64,000 nt of DNA, from positions 496,001-560,000 of the forward strand of contig CM125795.1 of assembly GCA_052171275.1 (NCBI GenBank), written 5' to 3'. Position numbers and translations under genes: made by a program. Positions within the stretch are counted from its first letter, which is position 1. Each line of letters opens with the position of its first letter. The notes beneath the pieces were generated by a model that saw only the letters and a list, made by a program, of their open reading frames with translations, searched no databases and was not told the origin of the DNA. Below are positions 22,212-34,106 of the stretch, one piece after another. The DNA comes from Arsenophonus sp052171275 (GTDB lineage: Bacteria; Pseudomonadota; Gammaproteobacteria; Enterobacterales; Enterobacteriaceae).

Positions 22212-22692
22212 TTACTTTATTTTTTTATTGTTATCTTGATTAACAGGATACTGAAAATTTCTTTCATCACAGAAATTTTTTCTAGAACAATATCCAAAAA
22301 AAAGATAAGGATTATTATTATAAAGTTTAATATCTTCATATGAAGATATTTTTTTATCGCATTTCAATTGATTCATCACTAAATTCAATAACCTTGCTAT
22401 AATCTAAACAAATTATGTGGATCATAATGATGTTGTTATGTTAATTTAAAGATAGATTTATCGTCTTCAAAATTATAACGAATAAGAATGTGTATAATAT
22501 CTAAATTGATTCATAATACGATAAATAGTTGCAAAACTAATCTATTCTACAATATAAACAAGTTTTCATAGAGAGATCCTCAGCAGTAATATGTTTATGT
22601 CGTTCTGGTTATTGTAATACCTTTAAAATTTTTAAACGCTGAATCGTTATTTTTAGTACTGCATTTTTTAATTTTTTATTATTATAAGTCAT
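22212..22692 (-). pseudogene. fur: Ferric uptake regulator Fur, decayed
   Basis: The minus strand from the ATG at 22690-22692 reads MTYNNKKLKNAVLKITIQR, then LKILKVLQ, and hits TAA at codon 28 where E. coli has Glu. The same frame continues with PERHKHITAEDL. Later pieces in shifted frames match Fur segment by segment: ATIYRIMNQF, RYNFEDDKSIFKLT, a TAA, QHHYD, then ICLDYSKVIEFSDESIE and another TAA. The second cysteine of the CxxC metal pair has become Tyr. Position confirms it: fur follows fldA on the same strand in enterobacteria. At least three in-frame stops and at least two frameshifts make a working iron regulator impossible. The right-to-left extent is about 160 codons, close to the normal 148. 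Confidence 0.9.
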
Positions 22693-22867
22693 ACGGATTT
22701 AATTATAGCAATATTAACAATGAATTTAATAATAAAAGAATATTATTAATGGCAATATATTGTTTATTAAAACTAATTTTATAATTATATATATCTTTAA
22801 TATTATTATATAATTAATAAAAATTATAATTTATTAAAAAACTTGATATATATTTATCGACGATAAC

Positions 22868-23374
22868 TTACAAATTTAGTTCTTCAGATATTTGTTTTAT
22901 CCAAATTTCTAATCGATCAGCTGTTAGTTCTGGTTGACGATCTTCATCAATGGCAAGACCTATAAAATTGTTATCATCAGCTAGTCCTTTTGATGCTTCA
23001 AAGTTATAACCAGTTGTTGGCCATTTACCTACAATAGTAGCCCCGTTAGGTTCAATAATATTTTTTAAGGCGCCCATAGCATCGCAAAAGTATTCTGAAT
23101 AATCTTCTTGATCGCCACAACCAAAAATAGCTACCATCTTATTTGTAAAATCAATTTCTTCTAATATTGGAAAAAAATCATCCCAATCACACTGTGCTTC
23201 ACCATAATACCAAGTTGGAATTCCGAATAGTAAAATATCAAATTTTTCAATATCCTTTTTTGTGCTTTTAGCAATATCATGAATTTCAGCACTACCAATG
23301 GTTTCTTGAATCATTTTTGCAATATTTTCTGTATTGCCAGTATCACTACCGAAAAAGATACCTATCATTGACAT
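22868..23374 (-). CDS. fldA: Flavodoxin 1
   Basis: Small FMN-binding electron carrier that reduces radical-SAM and other enzymes, including the reductive activation needed for MiaB-type chemistry in enterobacteria. The 168-residue protein has the phosphate-binding loop GSDTGNTENIAKM at residues 9-21, the FMN-stacking Trp in PTWYYGEAQCDWDDF and the second FMN loop GCGDQEDYSEYFCDAMG. It ends EISEELNL-like (KQISEELNL), lacking about six to eight C-terminal residues of E. coli FldA (176 residues), beyond the last helix. An AAGG Shine-Dalgarno lies about twelve bases upstream of the ATG. A short dyad, TTATCG-T-CGATAA, lies immediately after the stop. The adjacent fur gene is broken, so iron-responsive control through Fur is lost. 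Confidence 0.96.
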   Translation of the reverse strand: MSMIGIFFGSDTGNTENIAKMIQETIGSAEIHDIAKSTKKDIEKFDILLFGIPTWYYGEAQCDWDDFFPILEEIDFTNKMVAIFGCGDQEDYSEYFCDAMGALKNIIEPNGATIVGKWPTTGYNFEASKGLADDNNFIGLAIDEDRQPELTADRLEIWIKQISEELNL

Positions 23375-26300
23375 AAAATAAATAAACCTTTTAATTTTAA
23401 TTAAAGTATTTTGTTAATATTAGATCATTACACACGATTAATACAGAAAAGATGATATCCATTAAATTAGCAATTAAATAGTTATTTTTAACAAAATTAG
23501 TATTAATTTATTAATTTTTATTTTATATATAAAGCTAATTAATTATAGTTCGTCATTTTTTTATTTTCTAATTGCGCTAAAATATCGATACTACTTCATT
23601 AGTATAATTTATTTTTTTATATCTGAACTAGTATATTTATATTTAATATCATAATAATATATCGATTATTTTTTTAATTTTACTTATATAAACTTTTATT
23701 TTTATCACATTTTAACTTAGTTAATTTTATTTTTTAAAATTGTTTATATTGAGATAATAATTGATTTTTTTAAATGATTATCTTTTTATAGTAAAATGAT
23801 AAATAAATTCAGTATTTCAAGATTAATCATTTTTATTTTATATTTAATATATGAATAAAATTTGATAAATTATTAAATACGTTATCTTAATAATACAACT
23901 ATTGCCACTATTTTAGCAGTATAAAATACAATTGATAAAGAAAAATATTATTGATTAAATGATATCAAATAACTATAAAAAGAATAAATAATATTTTATT
24001 ATTATTTAAAATAATTTTAATGTTAATTTGATTATTTTGATTTTATTTGTGATTTTGTATTAATTAAATATAAATACTGTTTATCTTAATAAGATTAACA
24101 TTCTAATTTAATTTAACTACTTATTTTTAATAATCATAAAAACTTCATTAAATATAAACACATTATATTAAATTTCTTATTAATTATTTAAAAATTTTTT
24201 AATAAAATTCATATGATATATATTTTATAATATTAGTTTTTTGAATAAGATGTTAATATATAGATTACTTCATTAATAATTTAAAATATATGATTGTGTT
24301 AAAATCAAAATTTATAATTTCTATTCAATAGTTATCGATCCTTAGTCATTACTTTATTAAAAGTTTATGATTAATATAGAAGATTATCTAGTATATAGTG
24401 AGTGCTCCTATTTTATGTTACTAAAAATAAAATATTTTATAAAAATAAAACATTTATTTATATGTTATATCACGAGTAAGATAATATTAATTATAGCCAG
24501 ATAGAGATTTTAATAAAAACACTTTTAGATTAAGTAATGTAAGTAGTTATAATAATTTTATTAATATATTTTTCAAATTTTAATTGGATTATAATAATTA
24601 TACTTATATATTGATAATTTTTGAATTAGAATAAAGTAAGTATTTATAATATTTTATTATGTTATTAATATAGTAAAATACGATATTATTTAAATATAAT
24701 TTTTTATGATAGGATTCAATGTTATATTATAATAAAACATTGCTATTTATTTTATTTAGAGAGTTAAAGGTTTGATTTAATGTAATATAATTTTAAAAGA
24801 TTAAATCTTTATTTTAAACTATTAATTTAATGTCTATTGTTAAGGTTATAAATGTATTTTTTATTTTGATTATTTTAAAAGGTATAATTAATTTAATAAA
24901 AAAGTGATATTATATTCTTTTAAACCAATATTTTCTGTTAAATTATAAATAAACATACTTAATAAATAAAAATAAAATATATAACAAATGAATTAATAAC
25001 AATAGAAGTCATAACTATACTCTATTTAAAAACATAATAATGGATAATTTAATTATTAATTAAATTAATAAATAAGGTTAAAAAATTATAATAATTAAAT
25101 GTTAATCAATTTAATTATTTTAAGAATTTAAATGATAATTTATATAAGCTTTCGTTGTTTAAAATACTTATTTAGATCTTTTTTAATAAATAAAGATACA
25201 AACAATTATTATAAAATGAAGTATTAATTATAATTAAGATATAATTAATGGTTTTATTATAATTAAAATTAACTATAAATAACTTTAAAAAACTAATCTG
25301 CTTATAATATTTTTAAAATCATATAAAGCTTTGTTAAAAATAAATACTTTTAAAATATAGATTTTGTTATTAAAAAATTTTTATGAGAAAAGAGGTATAG
25401 ATTCACTCTTTGAATAAAGATAGATATATCCGATTATTAAGAATATTACTAATTAATATATTAAGTTTCTTTAAATATTTATGATATAAAAAATTAATGT
25501 ATAGAAGTCTTTTTTTATTAAAATTTAAAATAAAAACACTGTTAATATATACAAATCATTCATTCTGTTTTTAATATATAAATTAAATCAATCAATAGTA
25601 AGATAAGAGGATCTTTTCAGTAAATTAATAATTTTCTAGTTTCTTAATTAAAATTTAAGAAAGAAAATAATAATTTAATAATTTCATTAACTTATTAATG
25701 AAAGATTATTACTATCTCAGAATATAATTTAAAAAATTATTAACTTAAATCATCTTTATATTTTTATATAAAAACTTTATTAATCTGTAAATTTATATAT
25801 AAATTATTTTTAGTAAATAAAATAATATGTATTATTTTATAATAAATTTATTATTATATACTTTAAAGCATTTATTTATAACTATATAAATTATTACTTT
25901 ATTGGAAAAAATAAAATCAAGTTATAACTAATTAGAATCTAATAGTTTTATTATCAAATATATCTTTTAGATATAAAAATATTAGTTATTTAATAAATAG
26001 ATTCTTTTTATTAGGTTTTTATCCTAAATAAATATATTAAATAAGTAATATATAAAAATAGATAATTTAAATATTTTTAAAAAAAGTTATATTTTAAAAA
26101 TATTATATAATTCATCTAATGTTTAGTTTTGCATTCATTAGATTATTGAATTATCAGATTATCATTTTATTTAAAAACAAATGATAGCATCATTAAAATA
26201 TTTATAATGTTATAAATATTACAAATATTTTAAAATAGATCATTATAAGTTCATAAACCGCTTTCATATTCTTAATAACAAATTTTTTAAGAAAATAAAT

Positions 26301-27410
26301 TAGCAATAGAAATTGCAATTAGTAAAGTAAAATATTTTTATTTATTTTATTGATTATCTAAAATTTATTTAAATAATAATTTTATTTTAAATACAACTAA
26401 AATAACATATAAAATTAGTTAGGATAATGAAAAGTGATTTATATTATTAATTAAAATTACTAGTTTTATGTAGCAAAAATTACTGAAAAGTTAGCTAATT
26501 TATCAATTAATTAATTGATTATAATATTGGTGATTATATTTGTAAGATAAATTAAATATTCAGAAGATAGATATAAATACTTTAACTGAAAGATGTTAAA
26601 ATACAAAAAAATCTTTATTTTATAAAGTATATTATATTTAATATACCTGTCATTATTATATAGATCGTAAAATAATTCAATTTTATATATTAATTAATTA
26701 AGTTTATATAAATAAAATTTATGTTCATAATAAAAATAAATATATATTAAAAATATTAATCTAAATAAAATAGATTAAATAATTAAATATATAGTATATA
26801 CATAAAATATAGATTCTTAATAATTATAAATATAAATGTTATATTATCTCTAGCTACTCAAATATGATTAACTGCTTAATTAGATATCCTATAAAAATTA
26901 AGTATTTTAATTATATAAAAATAAATAAGATTATAACTAAATAAACCACTAGAATTCAAGATAATTAAATTAAGAAATAAAGAAATAAAAGTGAATAATG
27001 TTCCCTAGGATATATACTGTAAAATAGTAAAATAAAATAAAGCAAACTGTAATTTAGCTTACTGAAATTTTTCAAAATAAGAAATATTAATGTTTAATAT
27101 TAAACTAATAAAATAATAATTAATGATGTTAAACCTTAGATTTAAAAAAATATATATTATTTATTAAAACCAAGAACGATAGGACTAATAACTCTTATAT
27201 ATTAACTATATATGATCGAGTATATACGATAAATTTTAAATAAATTATAAAAGTACTAAAAATCATGAATTTTATTATATATAATTTCATAGTATAATTA
27301 AATAAAATTTATAAATAGAATATGTTTATAAAATACATCTGTTATTTTAACAGATATATATGTGCCACTAAGTGGTGTATAGTTTCTATTAAAAATATTC
27401 AATAGAATAG

Positions 27411-27448
27411 TCATATATATTTTATGTTATATCATAAAATATATATGA
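27411..27448. repeat. Inverted repeat with 16-bp arms
   Basis: Arms 27411-27426 and 27433-27448 are perfectly complementary around a 6-base A/T loop. A small GC-containing dyad (CCACTAAGTGG, about 27364-27374) lies just before it. No gene is nearby. Confidence 0.55.
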
Positions 27449-28596
27449 TAAAATGAGTAGATATTTTATCTGTAAATAACAAAGGAAATAAGGAATATAA
27501 ATACATATTCTGTTATCCTAAATAAAATTAACATTTTAAATTAAGTGAAATTAAATAAAATTGTACTTTTATAATAAACATTATTTTAGTTAAATATTTG
27601 TCTATATTTTTTGTTGCTATAAAATGATGAATTATTTTTTAAAAAAAAAGAGTCTAATCATAGCTATCTTTTTTGATATATATTAAAAGTATTTAATAAA
27701 CTTTAAAAATAGTTATTTTTAAAATAAAATAAGTTTTATTTTAGACTATAAAATTTATGATTTATTATTTGAATTCTCATAAGAACTTGAATAATTATTT
27801 TATTAATGATTTTAATATATGTAACATTAAAAGAAAATAAGAAAATTTTAATAAATATTTGTTTATATATTAATAATAAATTATAAAAAAGAATTTTTAA
27901 AATATTAAATTGTTTTAGTTTATTTTAAACAAATGTTTATTTTAATAATTAATTTTTTATAAAATTTCTGTTTTTTAAAAAATATTGATATATTTGTAAT
28001 TGTAATTGGTTAATAATATTAATATATTATGTAATTTTCTGTTATAAATTAATAATTCTACATAAAAGAAAATAGATAAAATCTATGTATTTTTTTTATA
28101 AAAATTTGATATTTGTTAATTTTTATATAATTGATATAATTAATATATTAAATTATTTATTATATTTTATATGATTTCATTTAAATTATTTCATCAAACT
28201 TATTAATAATAATTTAATTATTTTTTGTTATTTTTATTTAGTTTAAAAATCAAAAAATAAATATAAAACAACTTTAATTTTATTTTAATAAAATATTTTA
28301 TTGTTTAATTGAAATTTTATTTAATAGATTGATTTTTTTGAAAAGAATAAAATAAATGATTTCATTATTTTTATAATTACTTATATTTTAATCGAAAGTA
28401 AAAATTATTTACTTGTTTAAAACTATTTTATAAAATTAATAAAATTAATTAATTTAATTACAAAAAACAATTATTTATAAGTAATATAGATTGTGAAATA
28501 ATTTATAGGTTTATATATATTTATTACATATTCTAGTATGTATAAAAATTTTTTTATTTAAAAATAATCTTAATTTAAATTTATTAAAATTAAGGA

Positions 28597-28629
28597 AAAA
28601 AACAATTTTTATAATAAAAATTGTTTTTT
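28597..28629 (+). terminator. Terminator-like hairpin in the fldA-pgm desert
   Basis: Perfect 16-bp arms (28597-28612 and 28614-28629) surround one base, and the right arm ends in six T. It has the shape of an intrinsic terminator on both strands but follows no gene now. It may mark the end of a lost gene. Confidence 0.4.
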
Positions 28630-29893
28630 AATATAAATAAAAAGATTTTTATAAATATAAACTACTATCTATATGATATTAAAAATTAAAACAGTTTGTA
28701 ACTAATTAACAATATTTTTATATTAAAAACAACAGAAAAATTAATTTACTAAATTAAATAATTTTAATTTAAATTAAATTTAAAATTGATTCATTTGATC
28801 GATTTACATAACAATATTGATTTCTTATTTTGGAATTTACTACTTTTCTCGTTTATTTATCATTATTTTATAAGATGAATAATATATTTTATAATGATTT
28901 ATAAAGATAAATTAACTAATAACAATATTAAAATTAGAAAATTTCTATAAATTACAGTCTGATTGTTATTCATTTTTATTATTATTTTTCTATTAATAAT
29001 ATGATATGGATAAAATTAATTTATTTTAAATAAGTTAATGAGATAAAATATCTATTTGGTATTGTTTTTTTTGATAATAAAAGAATAATTTCTAATTTGT
29101 AATTAATTAATATGATTGTAATTATTAAGTTCAATGAATATAAATAATTTTATAATTACTATGTAAATACATTGAAATTTTCAATTAGTAAATAAAAAGT
29201 ATATGTTAGTATGATAGAATTATCAAGAATAATATAAATTTAGTTTATAGATATAATAATTTATGTAAATTATTTAAGTGATATAGTTGTATAATATTCT
29301 ATTAATTCATTCTATTTGTTAAGTTAACAGAATAAGAGATAAATATATAATGAAAATTAATAATTATAAAACTTAGTGTTTATTAAAATTTAAATATATA
29401 TTTATAAGTAAAATAGTAAATAATAATAGCAATATTATCAATTTGTATGGAATATCTTATTCATATAAATTGATAATTTAAAATTATTGATATATTTTCA
29501 AAATTAATTTAAAATAAAAAATCCTTTAAAAGAAAGCTAAGTTTAAGTAATTAAAACTTTTATTATTTTATTTTTCTATATAATATTTTATATTTAGATG
29601 AAATAATCTTAATAAAAAAAGATCAAAATAATCTAAAAATGATTATAGTTTTAAAAATTACAATTTTATAAATATGTATAATGTAATGAATAATATATAT
29701 GAATATGAATTAGTTATATATTAAGTATGTTTATTGATATTTTATTTTAATTAATTTTTTTATTTAATTTTAATATAACTATAAGTAATATAATCTCAAT
29801 AGTAAAATGAATTAATTTTCATATCATAAAAATGAAATAAAATTTTATTTTTTGATTCTTAGTAATTACAGCTAAAAAATTTTTATTTTTAAA

Positions 29894-29944
29894 ATTTCAA
29901 AATTTAACTTTTATAAAAAAATTATAAAAGTTAAATTTTGAAAT
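29894..29944. terminator. Strong inverted repeat 276 bp before pgm
   Basis: Arms 29894-29916 and 29922-29944 (23 bp) are perfectly complementary around five A. In E. coli seqA lies directly upstream of pgm and is cotranscribed with it; here no seqA is seen. The element may be a relic terminator or may insulate pgm from upstream transcription. Confidence 0.5.
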
Positions 29945-30220
29945 ATATTATCTATTTTATAGAAATAAATAAATTAATATTAACATACAATAATAATAAA
30001 AGATAAAATCTCACACTTTTAAAATTTATATGTTTTATTAACTAAACTGGAAATATCAATAATAATTATAAAAAAATCTAAAAAAATTTTTAAGAGATAT
30101 GAATATAATTTTCTATTAAATTTAATTAATAAGATATGTAGTATATATTTTAAATCAATATTATTCTTGATAACTTATTTATTATTATTTTATCAATATT
30201 TTTCTTGGAGAATAAAATAA

Positions 30221-31858
30221 GTGATTTTACATAAACGTGCCGGACAAATTGCTAATAAAAATGATTTAATTGATACTAAACAATTAGTTATGCAATATTA
30301 TTCGTTACAACCGCAAATAAAAAATCCTGATCATAGTGTTAAATTTGGTACATCTGGTCACCGTGGTAGTGCTTGTCGCAATAACTTTAATGAACAACAT
30401 ATTTTAGCTATTACACAGGCCATTGTGGAAGTTCGGCGATTAAATTGTATTACTGGACCATGTTTTATTGGAAAAGATACACATGCTTTATCATTTCCTG
30501 CTTTTATGACTGTTACTGAAGTACTAGTTGCTAATGGGATTTACGTCATTACTCAAGAAAATGAAGGTTTTACACCTACACCAGCTATTTCTCATGCTAT
30601 ATTGGATTATAATCAACGATATAATGAAAAAGCTGATGGGATTGTTATAACATCCTCACATAATTCTCCTGAAGATGGTGGAATTAAATATAACCCACCA
30701 CATGGTGGGCCTGCTGATGAATTTCTTACAATCGAAATTGAACGCTTAGCAAATCAATTCATAACTAATCGATTATTATCTATTCAACGTAATAATTATC
30801 AATTAGCTATTAAAGATCCTCATTATAAGCAACAAGATCTTATTGAACCTTATGTGATTACTTTAAGTAAAGTTATTGATATGGCTGCTATTAAAAAATC
30901 TGGATTAAAGATAGGTGTCGATCCATTAGGTGGTTCTGGGATAAATTATTGGAAACGTATTGCTGAATATTATCAACTTAATTTAGAATTAGTTAATGAA
31001 CAAATAGATCCAACATTTAGTTTTATGACTTTAGATCAAGATGGTATGATTAGAATGGATTGTTCTTCGAAATGGGCAATGAAAGGTTTATTGGATTTAC
31101 GTAAGAAATTTAATTTAGCTTTTGCTAACGATCCTGACTGTGATCGCCATGGAATCATAACTCCATCAGGATTAATGAATCCAAATCATTATCTTGCTGT
31201 TGCTATCAATTACTTATTTAAACATAGACCACAATGGAAAAATGAGATTGAAGTAGGAAAAACATTAGTTTCAAGTACTATGATTGATCGTGTAGTTTCT
31301 CATTTAGGTCGTGAATTAGTTGAAGTTCCAGTTGGTTTCAAGTGGTTTGTTAATGGATTATATCAAGGTAGATATGGTTTTGCTGGTGAAGAGAGCGCTG
31401 GTGCTTCTTTTTTAAAGTTTGATGGAACAACATGGACTACCGATAAAGATGGTATAGTTCTATGTCTATTAGCGGCCGAAATAACCGCTGTGACAGGAAA
31501 AAATCCACATCAACACTATCAAGATCTCACTCAATATTTTGGTAAACTTTACTATAGTCGTATTCATGCTAAAGTTAATTATAAACAAAAACAATGTTTA
31601 ACTAAATTAACTGTTGAAATGATATCAATAGATATGTTGGCTGGTGATCCAATTATCACTCGCTTAACAAAAGCTCCTGGTAATGGGGCTGATATTGGTG
31701 GTTTAAAAATAATAACAGATTATGGATGGTTTAGTGTTAGAACATCAGGCACGGAAGAAGTTTATAAAATTTACTCTGAAAGTTTTCGTGGTAAGAAACA
31801 TCTTAAGTTAATTGAGCGAGAAGCGATACAAATTGTTAATAAAATTATTTCAGATTGA
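30221..31858 (+). CDS. pgm: Phosphoglucomutase (alpha-D-glucose)
   Basis: Interconverts glucose 1-phosphate and glucose 6-phosphate, feeding UDP-glucose and envelope sugar synthesis. The product has 545 residues (E. coli 546). The start is GTG at 30221, with GGAG at 30207-30210; MILHKRAGQ aligns with the E. coli N-terminus and no ATG fits better. The catalytic phosphoserine is Ser146 in TSSHNSPEDGG, the metal loop is NDPDCDRHG, the sugar loop GEESAGASF and the phosphate-binding loop RTSGTEEVYKIY. Two loop prolines that enterobacterial enzymes carry (TPSHNP and RPSGTE) are replaced by Ser and Thr. This may be mild decay or compensated drift. The gene is isolated by deserts on both sides. Confidence 0.95.
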   Translation: MILHKRAGQIANKNDLIDTKQLVMQYYSLQPQIKNPDHSVKFGTSGHRGSACRNNFNEQHILAITQAIVEVRRLNCITGPCFIGKDTHALSFPAFMTVTEVLVANGIYVITQENEGFTPTPAISHAILDYNQRYNEKADGIVITSSHNSPEDGGIKYNPPHGGPADEFLTIEIERLANQFITNRLLSIQRNNYQLAIKDPHYKQQDLIEPYVITLSKVIDMAAIKKSGLKIGVDPLGGSGINYWKRIAEYYQLNLELVNEQIDPTFSFMTLDQDGMIRMDCSSKWAMKGLLDLRKKFNLAFANDPDCDRHGIITPSGLMNPNHYLAVAINYLFKHRPQWKNEIEVGKTLVSSTMIDRVVSHLGRELVEVPVGFKWFVNGLYQGRYGFAGEESAGASFLKFDGTTWTTDKDGIVLCLLAAEITAVTGKNPHQHYQDLTQYFGKLYYSRIHAKVNYKQKQCLTKLTVEMISIDMLAGDPIITRLTKAPGNGADIGGLKIITDYGWFSVRTSGTEEVYKIYSESFRGKKHLKLIEREAIQIVNKIISD

Positions 31859-34106
31859 ATAATTTATTACTTTTGAAATTATTATATTGTATTTTATTAA
31901 AAAAATTTCTTATAATCCCTATATCCTTTTCATAAGAAATAATTAAGTATATTTATCTTAATATTTATAAAGTTAATTATTAAAAAAATAAAGAGAACGA
32001 TAATCAATTCTTTTTTCTTGCTCTATAGATTTTTACTTATTTTAGTTATTTTATTTTTTTAGATTTTATCTTAATTATTTATATAAAACTATTTTATAAA
32101 ATATTATAGTTATCTTTATTTATTTGAAGTAAATATTGATTTTTATTATTTTATATTTAATAAATTAGAATAACATAAAATTTTAAAAGAATGAAAATAT
32201 TTCAATAAGTAATAGTAACTTTTATTAATTAATATTTTAATATTATACTTAATAAATATAATTTTTTTATTTTAATTAATAATTTTATAAGAATTATATT
32301 TATATTTAGAATATCATTAATATATATTTGTATGTATACATATTTATTTTTTAGTTTATGTTAGAAAATTATATAATAATTCCATGAATTTAATATTTTA
32401 ATATAAACTATATATTCAATTTAATGATATTAATAAAACTGTTAAAATAACATATATGCTTTATATAAATACTATCTTATTTATTAAAATAATTATATCG
32501 ATAATACTATAAAATGCGCTAGAGTAGATAACTTTATAAATTTTAACACTTTGTATAATTCATTCAAAGTTCTACTTATATAAACTAAATTAGTTTACAA
32601 ATAAATTTTTATTTATTAAAATAATATATTTGATAAATTATTTATTTTTTTTAAAATTAAGATAAAGTAGTTTAAATTATCTATTATTATTTAAAGTTTT
32701 TAAAACATTTAAAGATAATACCTATTTCTTATAAAAATGATATTAACAAAGATAATTACCATGTTTTTCATTTTGATATTGTATATCAATACATATCTTA
32801 AGAAATTATCCTAATATTTTTTAAATAAAATAAATCTTTAATATTAAAAATTTATTTAGTTTTAATCTTATTTATTTTTATATATATAATATAAAATATT
32901 TATGTCTTGTAAGATATTTAAGTAAATTATTGATGTTTTACTAATTAAAAGTTAGTTTTTATTTTATAACTATAATTAGTTTTTATTTTTTTATAAATAT
33001 ACTAATTATATAGTTTATTTAACTTATTTTACTTTTTAGTTTTATGTTTAGATATATTTAATTTTATCATAAATAAAAAATTATATTAATATGAATTTAA
33101 TTAATGTGAATAACTAATTAATTGAATCACTATTACATATAAATATTTATAATATATTTTCTACGTATATATTTTTTTTAAAATCATAGTTTCTATAATT
33201 ATATATAAATAGTTAAATATTTATATATCTCATAAGTATTTAATTTTTTTTCTTAAACTAAGAATAGTAAGTATTCCAGTTAATTAATTAATTAGAATAT
33301 CAATATATTTTCTAATTTTTTATTATATAAACTATTATTTTTTAATTTATAAAAAACTTCTTATTTTAACTCATTTAAAATATTGTTTTATTTCGATAAA
33401 AGTAATATTTTATATTTGAATAAATATTAAATAAATCATAAGCAATATGAAAGAGAGTATAATAGATTTTAGTTTATTTTATAATTAATAATTTTTTATT
33501 ATGAGTTTATTTTTTAAAAAGACTTTTATTTTTAATAAAAAATTATAAAATCATACGTAGTAATAAAAGTTTTTCAAGTACTTAAAATAATTTTAATATA
33601 ATTAAATTAATTAAAAATATTGGTTAATATTATATATTGTTTACTAAAAATAATAAGCAATGTAATTCAGTCGTATTATTAATTCTTGTATTAAATAAGT
33701 TATATAATTAAAGATTAATACTATTTGATAAAAATATCTATATACTTAATAATTAATATTATTTTAGCATAAAATTTTTATATCTTTGGCTGAATTATTA
33801 TTTTTATTATTAGTAATTTTAATTTCTTATATAATTGTTTTCAAGATAAATTAATAATAACTTCTTTTTAATTTTAATTTATCTTAATAAAATCTATCTT
33901 CTTAAATAGATATTATTAATATTTTATTTAGTATGTAATAAATAGATATATAATTAATAAAATAATTGATTAATTAAAAAATAAACATTATTTTACTTTT
34001 TTTTTAAAGTAAATTTAAAATTTCTTATTTTTAGTTATTTTTAAATATATTTTTTAAGTTTTTTTAAAAAAATATTAGTTTTATTATTAGAAAGGAAAGA
34101 TAAGTG
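31859..34106. other. 2.2-kb AT-rich desert between pgm and ybgI
   Basis: E. coli has a long series here, including speF-potE, kdp, phrB and dtpD. None is recognisable. Apart from the hairpin after pgm I see only low-complexity A+T sequence. Confidence 0.6.
31905..31940 (+). terminator. Likely terminator of pgm
   Basis: A 9-bp inverted repeat (arms 31905-31913 and 31932-31940, loop of 18) lies 46 bases after the pgm stop. There is no clear T-run on the plus strand. Confidence 0.35.

Larger units (their letters stand above)
23375..29893. other. 6.5-kb AT-rich desert between fldA and pgm
   Basis: E. coli has ybfE, ybfF and seqA between these genes. No SeqA or esterase peptide could be recognised. 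A short minus-strand peptide, SIDILAQLENKKMTN (about 23535-23585), sits where the end of ybfE would be, but the resemblance is too weak for a call. The interval includes inverted repeats at 27411-27448 and 28597-28629. Confidence 0.55.

Noticed and set aside
23535..23640. Possible ybfE remnant upstream of fldA
   Set aside because: Position fits, but the only peptide (SIDILAQLENKK) resembles the YbfE end too weakly and needs several frameshifts.
27340..27480. Closely spaced inverted repeats as a CRISPR-like or transposon-end structure
   Set aside because: The dyads differ in sequence and spacing, there is no repeated unit, and no transposase or cas gene is near.
29950..30220. seqA remnant just upstream of pgm
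   Set aside because: The conserved SeqA C-terminal peptide could not be found in any frame.
34104..34106. GTG start for ybgI
   Set aside because: The next codon is ATG and gives exact agreement with the length and N-terminus of the E. coli protein.
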